From the NCBI GenBank assembly GCA_038120295.1, contig JAYOLL010000008.1:1-64000 (forward strand): 64,000 nt of DNA. Direction: 5' to 3'. The first letter of the stretch is position 1, and each line of letters opens with the position of its first letter. The position numbers and the translations under genes were made by a program. Positions 32,748 through 41,343 of the stretch are shown piece by piece. Under the pieces are notes generated by a model. The model searched no databases and was not told the DNA's origin. It saw nothing but the letters and a program-made list of their open reading frames with translations. The stretch is from JAYOEY01 sp038120295 (lineage in GTDB: Bacteria > Pseudomonadota > Alphaproteobacteria > MPNO01 > UBA2964).

Positions 32748-34999
32748 TTACAGCGTTTTCAGGTATTCGACGAGGTCCCAGCGTTCGTCGTCAGTCATTT
32801 TACAGGCCCTGTATTCGTGTCCAGCATTGCCGTTTCCGCGAAGCTCGGTCCTGAATTCGAAACCGTCATACCCTTCATAACGAAAGCCGACTTTCACGGG
32901 ATCGAACTCCCTGGCGCCCACCTTGAATGTAACGGGCCGGGCCTTGGGGCAGCCCTCTCTGGCGTTCACCGGAAGCAGCAAATCGTAGAGCGTCGGAACC
33001 GATCCGTTGTGCAGATAGGGCGCAGTCGCCCAGATCCCATTGAGCGAACGGGCCTTGTAGGACAGAAGCGACCTGAAGGGTTCCGCCGTTGTGTCCGGAT
33101 CGTAGTTGCCCGCCTTCATACTCGCCTTGATCTCGTTGTCGAACAGCGACCCGGCCACCGTATAAAGCCAGTCCGCCCATCGCCGGATAAACCATTTATC
33201 CGGATCGGGCGTTGTCACCACGCCCTTGGTCGCCGCTGTCAGAATGGCCGCCACCGGCGCCTCTTCCTCAAGCAGGACCGTACCGACATCGGTGCTCTGT
33301 TAGGTATGCATGAAATTCCCGGATTTCCCGGTGTATTTCACGCTGTTCTCGGCCATGGCCTTGTCGGTTCCCGCCTTCTTCAGGCTGAACATCTTGGCGA
33401 CGACCTTCCGGTCCCGGTTCGACCGGTCGATAACCTCGTGACAGGACAGGCACAGCTCGTCGTATAGCCGCTTGCCCCTCTTCGCCTTGGCGCGATCGAT
33501 CTTGCCGAGAATATCTTCGGGCCATTCAGGCGATTGCAGGCTCTGCAGGTGCCGTTCAAGCCGCTTCAGATTCGTCAGATCGATGGACGACTTGAAATAG
33601 ATCGGGTCCCTCTTGGTCGTCTGCCCGCTCGCGAATGAAGAAATACTGAACCGCCGCCACTTCTCGGAGAGACCTAACCAGCGATCGTCCGCCTGCCAGT
33701 CCAGAATTCCGAAAACGCCGATAACTTCGCCGGCATTCCGGCCAAGCGGGCCCAGAGTTGCATTGCCGGCAAGGCCGTTCCACTGCACGTAATCGGACTG
33801 CGCGATATCCCACAAAAACGGATAGCTCACCGGCGCGTTGGGCGAATTGAACATCGAATTGCGGAACCGAAGCATGTCGGAATTGCTCAGATCCGGATAA
33901 TCCGGATTGGGCATTTTCAGCCGCTTCAGAACGAGCGCAAACTCGTCGTCGTTAAGTACGACATCGTCGACATCGGCCAGAACGTTTGCAATCTGCACCT
34001 GATCGAGCAATGGACGTCCTGTCGCCGACACAAGATTCGACAGGATATCGGCGAGATGCTCCCTGTTGATCACGTGCTGGAGAACCCGGTTGTAGATACG
34101 TCCGAACGCGTCGAGCCTGGCATGGCCATATTCGACCTTTCTGCCATCGGCGACGCTGTTATTCACCGTGTTGTACAGTTCGATCCGGTCGGCCCAGATT
34201 TGCAGGTCGGCGTTGATTTCCTTCGCTGAGCCGTAATCGTTTTTCAGCGCCAGAACCTTCTCGACAAAGCGACGGTTCTTCGCCTCGTCGGCGCTCTTCA
34301 GTGTAGCTTCAAGGGCGTTTTCCAGCTCTTTCAGAAACCCGACCATGTCCGCCATGGCCGGCCCACCATCGACGCGGATCGCCTTGCCCTTGTAATTCAC
34401 CTGACCGGTGTGACAGGCGGCGCAGGTGTAGCCCACGTAATCCTTGTCACCATAAGTGTCCCTGACGATTCCGACCGGCAGGGCGTCGGGATTGAAAAAG
34501 GTCTTCTTCTGGGGAAGGTAGCGATGACGGTCCATGTTCTTGGCCGACCGGAACAGTTCCTCCGATTCAGGACGTTCCAGCGCCAGGAAAAAATCATAGG
34601 GAAGCAGGGCGGAACCCTGGGTTGTATTGTAGAACCACAGGCTGTCGTTCGCGTCCCATCCCTGATCGAGATAGACAGGAGTCGAATAGCTCTCGCCGAA
34701 GGCGCCGTCCTTAATGGCGATCGCGCCCCTGTCAGGATCGTCATCCCATACCTGATAGGTTTTTCCGGCTATNNNNNNNNNNNNNNNNNNNNNNNNNNNN
34801 NNNNNNNNNNNNNNNNNNNNNNNNNNNNNNNNNNNNNNNNNNNNNNNNNNNNNNNNNNNNNNNNNNNNNNNNCCTGATAGGTTTTTCCGGCTATAAAGAC
34901 AGCTGCTACTGCCAGAAGAAGGATGATCGCTGACCTTTTCACCCATCCGGAATATCGGGTAAACAGCAGAAAAACGTAGTACAGAACTCGGCTGAACAT
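32748..34999 (-). pseudogene. membrane-anchored dihaem c-type cytochrome (RoxA/MauG-like), interrupted by a TAA and an assembly gap
   Basis: The gene starts at ATG 34999 with an uncleaved-looking N-terminal hydrophobic helix (IILLLAVAAVFIAG). It shows YNTTQGSALLPYDFFLALE, haem motif CAACH (YTCAACHTGQ) and a second haem motif CLSCH. The C-terminal part reads LNGIWATAPYLHNGSVPTLYDLLLP, typical of dihaem peroxidase-like cytochromes. Removing the 100-N gap and one copy of the 22-bp duplicate joins GKTYQ to VWDDDPDRG in frame, giving about 709 codons. An in-frame TAA at 33300-33302 (FMHT-stop-QSTDVG) separates the last 183 codons. The overall layout recalls RoxA-type oxygenases and MauG-like enzymes; activity is unknown. 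Confidence 0.8.
34773..34872. other. 100-N assembly gap with duplicated 22-bp flanks
   Basis: The 22 bases before the gap (34751-34772, starting cctgataggtttttccggct) are repeated exactly after it (34873-34894). Both copies encode IAGKTYQ on the minus strand, in the frames of the two halves of the cytochrome gene. The gap is therefore most likely zero-length, the contigs overlapping by 22 bases. Confidence 0.9.
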
Positions 35000-35131
35000 G
35001 GCATCCCCTCCGCTCGGGCCACGGGATTACCGAACCCGGTCAAACTTCAACTACTCCCCAAGGTTGAGGGTGGCGGAAATTCGGAAATCCCGCAACATGA
35101 ATTGACGGGCGGGCGGATTGCCGATCGAACC

Positions 35132-35183
35132 GTTCAGATCGCCGGTTCAAATCACCGGCTCAGATCGCCTGTTCAAATCACGG
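35132..35183. repeat. four tandem 13-bp repeats at the SDR stop
   Basis: Units gttcagatcgccg, gttcaaatcaccg, gctcagatcgcct and gttcaaatcacgg run head to tail, alternating as a 26-bp dimer. The last unit contains the stop codon of the SDR gene and its final codons. The array therefore lies in its 3' untranslated region, with a TGA in each unit on the minus strand. Confidence 0.8.
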
Positions 35184-35958
35184 GTGACAGATTGCCGTCG
35201 ATATTGACCGCTGTGCCGGTGATATAGGACGCCTGCTCGGAGGCCAGGAAGCACGCCATGTTGGCGTATTCCTCAGCCGTTCCCATCCGGCCGAGCGGCA
35301 CGCGTTCGCCTTCCGTCGCGATATAGTCCTCGAGCGGCTGGCCCGGCGCGTTGCGCTGATGGCGGCGCTTGACCTGTTCGGTCGCAATCGTGCCAGTCAG
35401 CAGCGCGTTGGCCAGCACGTTATGCGGCGCGCCGTCGCCCGCCAGCACCTTGGTCAGCGCGAGACCGGCGGCGCGCGTCACCTGCGTCGGCGCGCCCATC
35501 GCGCTCGGCGCCCGGGCGCCGATATTGAGGATGTTGAGGATACGGCCCCAGCGGCGTTCCTTCATACCCGGCAGGACAAGCCGGGATAGCCGGATCGCGG
35601 CAAACAGCTTGAGGTCGAAATCGGTCTGCCACATCTCGTCCGTGATCTCTTCGAAACTGCCGCGTACCGAAGAGCCGGCGTTATTGACCAGAATGTCGAT
35701 ATCGCCGATGGCGGAAACGGCGGCTCGCCAGCCCTCCTCCAGCGCAGCCGCGTCGGAGACGTCGCAGGAAATCGCCGCGACCGCGCCGCCATCCGCGCCT
35801 GCCTCGATTGCCGCCTTCGCCTTATCCAGGACATCCTGGCGGCGGGCGAGAATGGCGACAGAGCCGCCCGAATCCGCGAAGCGCTTCGCCATGGCAAGCC
35901 CGAGTCCCTGGCTGCCGCCGGTAATCAGCGCCCTGCGCCCGTCAAGCCGAACGTCCAT
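35173..35958 (-). CDS. SDR family oxidoreductase
   Basis: 261 residues. The cofactor motif TGGSQGLG is at residues 13-20, NNAG is in the central strand, and INIDG lies near the C-terminus. In place of the usual Y-x3-K helix start, the segment around MGAPTQVTRAAGLALTK has no clear tyrosine four residues before a lysine, so the catalytic tyrosine appears to be replaced. The gene is the last of a minus-strand operon with a CoA ligase, an enoyl-CoA hydratase and an aspartate-dehydrogenase-like gene, so it may reduce or dehydrogenate a hydroxyacyl-CoA or related intermediate. aggag precedes the ATG. Confidence 0.85.
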   Translation of the reverse strand: MDVRLDGRRALITGGSQGLGLAMAKRFADSGGSVAILARRQDVLDKAKAAIEAGADGGAVAAISCDVSDAAALEEGWRAAVSAIGDIDILVNNAGSSVRGSFEEITDEMWQTDFDLKLFAAIRLSRLVLPGMKERRWGRILNILNIGARAPSAMGAPTQVTRAAGLALTKVLAGDGAPHNVLANALLTGTIATEQVKRRHQRNAPGQPLEDYIATEGERVPLGRMGTAEEYANMACFLASEQASYITGTAVNIDGNLSPVI

Positions 35959-35979
35959 TCCCGGGCTCCTCTCTGCTTT

Positions 35980-37572
35980 CTATTTCTGATCCACAAGCGC
36001 CCGGCGCAGCACCTTGCCGACCGGGCTTTTCGGCAGATCGTCGGCGAATTCGACGATCTGCGGCACCTTGTAGGGAGCGATGCGTTCCCGGAGCCCCGCC
36101 CTAATGGCCTCGCCCAGCGCGTCCGACGGCGTAATGCCGTCGCGCATCACGATCACCGCCCGAATGCGGTTCCCGATCTCGCTATCCGGATGAGGTACGA
36201 CGCAGGCTTCGGCGACGCCGTCCTGCTGGCGGATCGCATTCTCGATTTCGACCGGCGAGATAAAAATGCCCCGGCTCTTGAAGCAGTCGTCCGACCGACC
36301 GGCGATCCACAGGTACCCGTCCTCGTCGGCGAATGCGAGGTCCCCGGTGTGATACCACCCGTCATGCACGACTTCGGCGGTCTTGTCCGGATCCTTGTGA
36401 TAGCACAGGAAGAATCCCGGATTGTCGGAGGCGATCAGGAGGTGACCGACCTCTCCAGCCGGGACCGGATTGTAATCGTCATCCAGAACCTCGACGCGCG
36501 TGCCCGGCAAGGGCTTGCCGACCGAGCCGGGCCGGACCGGCCAGTGCGGGCTCTGACCGAACACCAGCTGCATTTCCGAAACGCCGTAATGCTCCCAGAT
36601 GGGGCAGCCGATCCTTCCGACCCATTCCTCGTAGGTTGCAGCCTCCAGCGCCTCGCCCGTCGCGTTACAGCCGCGTAGCGAGGACAGGTCGTACTGTTTC
36701 TCGACACCTTCAATGGCGAGGATGCGGCGGTACACTGTCGCGACCGAATAGACCAGCGTGACCCTGAAACGCGCGATAGCTTCCAGCACATGCTCGGGAT
36801 GAGCGCGCCCTTCGAGGATCGCCCCGGTGATTCCGTTCCGAAGCGCGAACAGAACGTTATGGCCAAGAGCGCTGATAAAACTCCACTCGCCCGTCGCCAT
36901 GGCGACGTCGCCCGGCTGCGGCGCAATACGGAGCCGGTTCATGTCGCCCTGCGCCGCAATCCAGCGATGAGCGTGGACGATCCCCTTGGGACGACCGGTT
37001 GTCCCGGACGTGTAGACGATAAAGGCCGGTTCGTCGGATGTGGTATCGGCCGGCGGGACAAACTCGTCTTTATTGTCGGCGATGAGCGCTTCGAACGAGA
37101 CATCTTCGCCCTCCGCCCCCCGCGCGACAATCAGCCCGAGCGGCAGCCGCTTCCGCAGATCGCGCAGCGGTCCGGCGATCTCACCGAACGTAACCGCCGC
37201 CTTCGCTTCGCTGTGATCGAGAACGTAATCGACCTCTTCCGGCCCCAGCAGCGAATTCATCAGCACCGGGATGGCGCCGATACGCACCAGCGCCAGAAAG
37301 GCAATGACATACTCCAGGCTGTTGGTCAGCCGGATCAGTACCGGGACGCCGGCTTCGATCCCCTGCCCCGCCAGCCCTGCTGAAAGCGCATTCACCTGCG
37401 CCGAGAGACTGTCATAATCGATCTCGCCGCCCTCGCGGACGAAGGCAGTCTTCCCACCCATCCCGTCGGCGATCTGCCGGTCGAGCGCCTCGGCGCACAG
37501 ATTCAGCCGTTCCGGAATCTCACGATAACCGGGCCAGGTCTTGATCGGGGTCTCTACAGTATCAGTCGCCAT
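35980..37572 (-). CDS. AMP-binding acyl-CoA ligase (benzoate-CoA ligase-like)
   Basis: A 530-residue ANL superfamily adenylating enzyme that forms an acyl-AMP and then the CoA thioester. The P-loop YTSGTTGRPKGIVHAHRW is present, as are motif EHYGVSEMQ, the hinge GDLAFADEDGYLWIAGRSDDCFKSRG, and the C-terminal catalytic lysine region PKSPVGKVLRR. The length and arrangement suggest an aromatic or short-chain carboxylate. The start overlaps the enoyl-CoA hydratase gene by 11 bases, so both are translated from one message. Confidence 0.92.
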   Translation of the reverse strand: MATDTVETPIKTWPGYREIPERLNLCAEALDRQIADGMGGKTAFVREGGEIDYDSLSAQVNALSAGLAGQGIEAGVPVLIRLTNSLEYVIAFLALVRIGAIPVLMNSLLGPEEVDYVLDHSEAKAAVTFGEIAGPLRDLRKRLPLGLIVARGAEGEDVSFEALIADNKDEFVPPADTTSDEPAFIVYTSGTTGRPKGIVHAHRWIAAQGDMNRLRIAPQPGDVAMATGEWSFISALGHNVLFALRNGITGAILEGRAHPEHVLEAIARFRVTLVYSVATVYRRILAIEGVEKQYDLSSLRGCNATGEALEAATYEEWVGRIGCPIWEHYGVSEMQLVFGQSPHWPVRPGSVGKPLPGTRVEVLDDDYNPVPAGEVGHLLIASDNPGFFLCYHKDPDKTAEVVHDGWYHTGDLAFADEDGYLWIAGRSDDCFKSRGIFISPVEIENAIRQQDGVAEACVVPHPDSEIGNRIRAVIVMRDGITPSDALGEAIRAGLRERIAPYKVPQIVEFADDLPKSPVGKVLRRALVDQK

Positions 37573-38467
37573 TGCCGCCCTTAAAAGGCCAGTTGTCGTA
37601 GTACGGCCCGCGGAATTCCGGGTCGCGCTTTTCGAGGAACGCTCGGATGCCTTCGTGGCAGTCCTTGGTCCGGGTGATCTCCATGATGCCGGCGAGTTCC
37701 TTTGCCCAGCCTTCGTCGGTGCGGTTCTGGTTCCAGTAATACTTCACCAGCTCCTTCGCCTTGCGGACCGAAAGATACGGGTTGTTGGCGATCTCGACGG
37801 CGATCTTGAACACCTCGTCCATCATCTCGTCATGCGGGAAGACGCGCTCCACCAGCCCCATCTCCTCGGCTTCCTTTGCCCCGACGATACGACCGGTGAG
37901 GATCATCTCCATCGCCTTGCCGACCCCGACCAGCTTGGGCAGGTTTCGCGCGCCGCCGGATTCGGGCAGAAAGCCTGCGGGAACCGCGACCTCGCCCAGC
38001 TTCGCCCGATCGGACGCGTAGCGCATGTCGCACAGCGTGCAGATTTCGAGCCCGATCCCGACCGCCGGCCCGTTGACCGCTGCGATCGTCACTGGCGGCA
38101 GGTCTTCCAGCTTGCGAAACGCCTGCTGCAGCACCCGGTGACGCAGATCGTTGAAGAAATAGCCGGCAAGTTCCTTGTAAGGACCGAAATTGCCGAAATC
38201 GAAATCCGGATCGCCGGCCCCGACCGGCCCGGCCTCGCTCTTGAGATCGCCACCGGCGGAAAAGCCCCTGCCCTCGCCGGTTAGGATCACGACCTTGAGT
38301 TGGCTGTTATGCGCGATCTCGTCGCACAGAATATCGAGTTCCACTCGCATCCGGACATCGACCGCGTTCAGCGCCTCGGGCCGGTTGAAGGTAATCACGC
38401 CGATGCAGGCTTCGCCGGGACGTTTCGGGTTTTCCCGGACTTCCCATTTCAACGCCTTGTATTCCAT
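37562..38467 (-). CDS. enoyl-CoA hydratase/isomerase family protein
   Basis: 301 residues of the crotonase fold, longer than the usual 260. Oxyanion-hole segments are GRGFSAGGDLK and VNGPAVGIGLEI, and the general-base region is GFLPESGGARNLPKLVG. The C-terminal extension ends FRGPYYDNWPFKGGNGD. It hydrates or isomerises an enoyl-CoA made by the neighbouring ligase. An insertion of about 25 residues after the first oxyanion loop (SEAGPVGAGDPDFDFGNFG) is unusual and recalls ring-opening or dienoyl-CoA hydratases, but that assignment is not secure. Confidence 0.9.
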   Translation of the reverse strand: MEYKALKWEVRENPKRPGEACIGVITFNRPEALNAVDVRMRVELDILCDEIAHNSQLKVVILTGEGRGFSAGGDLKSEAGPVGAGDPDFDFGNFGPYKELAGYFFNDLRHRVLQQAFRKLEDLPPVTIAAVNGPAVGIGLEICTLCDMRYASDRAKLGEVAVPAGFLPESGGARNLPKLVGVGKAMEMILTGRIVGAKEAEEMGLVERVFPHDEMMDEVFKIAVEIANNPYLSVRKAKELVKYYWNQNRTDEGWAKELAGIMEITRTKDCHEGIRAFLEKRDPEFRGPYYDNWPFKGGNGD

Positions 38468-38483
38468 TTATTTTCTCCTGCTG

Positions 38484-39284
38484 TCAGGTACCGACCCGGA
38501 ACGGCGCCGCGAGACCGCGCAGGCAGGCGATAACGCTGAGCGCGGTGATCTTGCCGGTGCCCGGGTTTTCTTCCGATTGAACGTTTTCGATGGTCAGCGT
38601 GAATCGGGCGCTATCCGCATCGACCTTGATCGTGTGGGTGTTGCGATCGAGCGACGGGTCGGCCCAGATCTCGAGCCTGGTCTCGTCCGGCCCGACCCCT
38701 GCCATACCGAGCGCGGCCGCCACGTTCACGTTGGCGGGGAAACCGGCCGCGCCTTCGCGGGCCGTTCCCTCGAACACCTTCTTCGGCTCGTTAAGGCCCT
38801 CAACCGAAATATTGTTGTCGACCAGGTGCGGCGCGCCGATCAGCGCGTTGGGCGGCTTGCGGGTGATCATCCGCACCTCGTGGATGGTTCCTTCTGCCGC
38901 CGCCCGAACCGCGTCCAGCCCAAGCAAGGCCCCTGTCGCAAGGATCAGCCGACCGCCATTGTCACGGGCCATGTCGATCACCTCCGGATAGACCAGGATA
39001 CCCGCGCCGCTGACCGTAACCAGCGTCTTACCCGCGGTCAGGACCGGTTCGGCAATATCCATGAACACCGACTTGGGCACGCATTCGGCGACGATGTCGC
39101 AGCGTTCCGCCAGTTCCTCGGGCCCCACGACATCGGCGGGATTCGCATAATCCGCCATGTTTGCCGCGGCCTTTTCCCGGTCGCGTGAGCAGACGGCTTC
39201 GAGTTCGAGCCCTTCAATTCCTTCGTCCAATGCCCGGCCTACGACCTTGCCGATGGTGCCGAACCCGGCAATTCCTACTTTCAC
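38484..39284 (-). CDS. aspartate dehydrogenase family oxidoreductase
   Basis: 266 residues. The Rossmann motif GFGTIGKVVGRAL is at the N-terminus, and VTRKPPNAL-like catalytic-domain features (MITRKPPNALIGAP, FPANVNVAAALGMAGVGPD, LEIWADPSLDRNTH) match L-aspartate dehydrogenase (NadX) homologues. It would interconvert L-aspartate and iminoaspartate/oxaloacetate, or act on another small substrate. In a CoA-catabolic operon rather than with nadA/nadC, the physiological reaction is uncertain. The start is GTG at 39284, preceded by a good ggagg. Confidence 0.82.
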   Translation of the reverse strand: MKVGIAGFGTIGKVVGRALDEGIEGLELEAVCSRDREKAAANMADYANPADVVGPEELAERCDIVAECVPKSVFMDIAEPVLTAGKTLVTVSGAGILVYPEVIDMARDNGGRLILATGALLGLDAVRAAAEGTIHEVRMITRKPPNALIGAPHLVDNNISVEGLNEPKKVFEGTAREGAAGFPANVNVAAALGMAGVGPDETRLEIWADPSLDRNTHTIKVDADSARFTLTIENVQSEENPGTGKITALSVIACLRGLAAPFRVGT

Positions 39285-39392
39285 CTGTTCCTCCGTCGGG
39301 ATTGATGTGGCGGCAACTTACTCCGGCAGGCCCGCGCTGTCAGCGCCCCGATTGTCTGAACCTGCTTCCGACAGCTAAGATCAACCTCGATT

Positions 39393-39465
39393 GTCATACC
39401 GGACTTGATCCGGTATCCAGCGGCGTATGCGTCAGGCATGGGCTCCGGATCAGGTCCGGGGTGAC
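39393..39465. repeat. palindromic intergenic repeat element
   Basis: Arm gtcataccggacttgatccg (39393-39412) plus one base pairs with 39445-39465 (18 of 21 positions complementary, the rest G-U). Similar ccggacttgatccgg elements are scattered through many alphaproteobacterial genomes as interspersed palindromic repeats. It lies between the divergent nadX-like and amidohydrolase genes and could form an RNA hairpin. Confidence 0.7.
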
Positions 39466-39507
39466 GGCCAGTGAATGTTGGACTATCGGACCTTTAAGGA
39501 GACACAG

Positions 39508-41013
39508 GTGGCTGGAAATAACAGGAAACTCGTCAGGGGTGGGCTCGTCTACGACCATGACGGCGACGTTCACAAGCCTGCGCAGGCGGATATCCTGATC
39601 GACGGCCCGAACATTGCGGCGGTGGGCGCCATTACCGACGCCGACGCACAGGGCGCGGAAATTATCGACGCGACCGGTCACCTGATCGTCCCCGGCATGA
39701 TCAACGGTCATTACCATTCGCACGACACGCTGCTGCGCGGTCTGCTGGAGGAGCAAACGCTGGAAACCTGGCTTTTGCTGACGCTGCCGCTGCAGGGCAA
39801 TCGGTCAAAAGAGGAGATCCGCATCCGCACGCTGGTCGGCGCGCTCGAATCGATGCGCTGCGGCGTCACCACCGTACAGGACATGCTGGGCCTCATCCCG
39901 CTCGATGACGATCTGGTCGATGTCGTCATCGATACCTATAAAGAAATCGGCGAACGCGTGGTGTTTTCGCCCATGGTGTTCGACATCCCCGCGGCGCAGA
40001 TGATCCGTTATGCCGACGAGCTGCCCGAGGAAGTCCGTGAAATGATGGGCAACTGGGCGCGCGAGCCGCAATGGCAGCTCGATTTCCTCAACGCCCAAAT
40101 CGAGCGGCGGCCGGCGAAGGACAATATTCACTGGGCCGTCGGGCCGTTCGCCCCGCAGCGCTGTTCGCTGGAGCTTCTGGCCGGCTGCGCGGAGATTGCC
40201 GAGAAACACGACCTGGGCATCTACACCCATATGTACGAAACAAGAGGCCAGCGGGTCATTGCCAACGAGGCGTTCAAGGATTTCGGCGGCTCGTTCGTCA
40301 CCTATGTCGACAAGGCTGGGATGCTGAACAGGCGCTTCAACATCGCCCATTCTGTCTGGATTTCCCGGGAGGAGATGGACCGGATGGCGGAAGCCGACGC
40401 CGGAATCGTGCTCAACCACAACAGCAACTACAAGCTCAAGAGCGGCATCGCTCCCGTGCTGGACATCCGCGAGTCGGGCGTACGCATCGGGCTCGGCTGC
40501 GACAACTGCTCCGGCAGCGACGTGCAGAACATGTTCCAGTCGATGAAGACGTTTTGCCAGATCGCCGCGGTCAGCGACCCGGAACCGGGCCAGCCACTGA
40601 CCCATCATGCCGTGCGCTACGCCACGGAGGGCAGCGCGCGCTCCGCCTGTCTCGACGGCGTAATCGGCGCGCTCAAGCCCGGCTACAGGGCCGACATGAT
40701 GCTGCTGGACCTGAAGGACCCGGGCTGGCTCCCCTTCAACAGCGCCGCGCGCCAGCTGGTCTATACCGAAACAGGCCGGTCGATCGACACCGTCATCATC
40801 GACGGCAAGATCGTGATCCGCGACCGCAAATGCACAACCATCGACGAGGATGCGCTGCACGAGGAAGTCGCCGGCTACATGAAATCCATCATCCCGGAAT
40901 ACGAGGACATCGTCTCCGCCAGGACCTCGGCCTTGCCGCATATGCTGGAAGCTCACCGTAAGGTCTGGAACACCCCGGTGCAGATGGAACGATTCATGAC
41001 GCGGACGCGCTGA
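39508..41013 (+). CDS. amidohydrolase family protein (SAH/MTA deaminase or chlorohydrolase-like)
   Basis: 501 residues of the TIM-barrel amidohydrolase superfamily, TrzA/AtzF-related subgroup. The first metal pair is in GMINGHYHSHDTLLRG (H-x-H), the third histidine in YTHMYETR, the fourth region in LNHNSNYKLKSGIAP, and the metal aspartate in GLGCDNCSGSD. A single divalent metal is likely. It hydrolyses an amino or halide group from a heterocycle or related substrate. GTG at 39508 is preferred because taaggag sits 6-7 bases upstream; the ATG at 39475 has none. Confidence 0.88.
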   Translation: MAGNNRKLVRGGLVYDHDGDVHKPAQADILIDGPNIAAVGAITDADAQGAEIIDATGHLIVPGMINGHYHSHDTLLRGLLEEQTLETWLLLTLPLQGNRSKEEIRIRTLVGALESMRCGVTTVQDMLGLIPLDDDLVDVVIDTYKEIGERVVFSPMVFDIPAAQMIRYADELPEEVREMMGNWAREPQWQLDFLNAQIERRPAKDNIHWAVGPFAPQRCSLELLAGCAEIAEKHDLGIYTHMYETRGQRVIANEAFKDFGGSFVTYVDKAGMLNRRFNIAHSVWISREEMDRMAEADAGIVLNHNSNYKLKSGIAPVLDIRESGVRIGLGCDNCSGSDVQNMFQSMKTFCQIAAVSDPEPGQPLTHHAVRYATEGSARSACLDGVIGALKPGYRADMMLLDLKDPGWLPFNSAARQLVYTETGRSIDTVIIDGKIVIRDRKCTTIDEDALHEEVAGYMKSIIPEYEDIVSARTSALPHMLEAHRKVWNTPVQMERFMTRTR

Positions 41014-41162
41014 TCGCCTGCCTTCCCTTTAATCGGCATGGCGACTCCCGCAGAAACCCGAAGACTGCGCCCGACCTGCTCGTCTGCGACCACCGGGAAG
41101 TCAACCGGCCGCGGCAGACCGGTAAGTGGCGCTCCGACGGGACGTACCGCGAATGCCCGCCG

Positions 41163-41300
41163 ATGGGCGGCGGCATGGTTGCGGACGAATTCGAACTTTA
41201 CCGACGCGGGATTCCCTGGATCATGGGTTTCAGGGACCGCCCGGAGCGACAGTTCGAACGGGACGGGAGCGAGTTCCGCCCGACTCTGCCTGTGTGCTAG
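41163..41300 (+). other. short unsupported frame or gene remnant in the 41014-41343 gap
   Basis: The 330-base region between the amidohydrolase and the MFS gene has no recognised gene. One frame reads in a protein-like way (VADEFELYRRGIPWIMGF) and is open from just after a taa inside the amidohydrolase to tag at 41300, but it has no ATG, GTG or TTG before 41163 and no ribosome-binding site. It may be a relic, a CTG-started small gene, or chance. Confidence 0.25.
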
Positions 41301-41343
41301 ACTGTCCGCCGGTTAACGCCCCATTCCGTCCGGAAGGTAAATC

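Noticed and set aside
32192..33302. Genome-wide reassignment of TAA as a sense codon
   Set aside because: TAA is a normal stop elsewhere in the window, for example at 12391-12393, 30277-30279 and 45100-45102.
35132..35183. CRISPR array
   Set aside because: Units are 13 bp with no spacers and no cas genes nearby.
39805..40956. 383-residue minus-strand open frame opposite the amidohydrolase
   Set aside because: Antisense shadow with no motifs.
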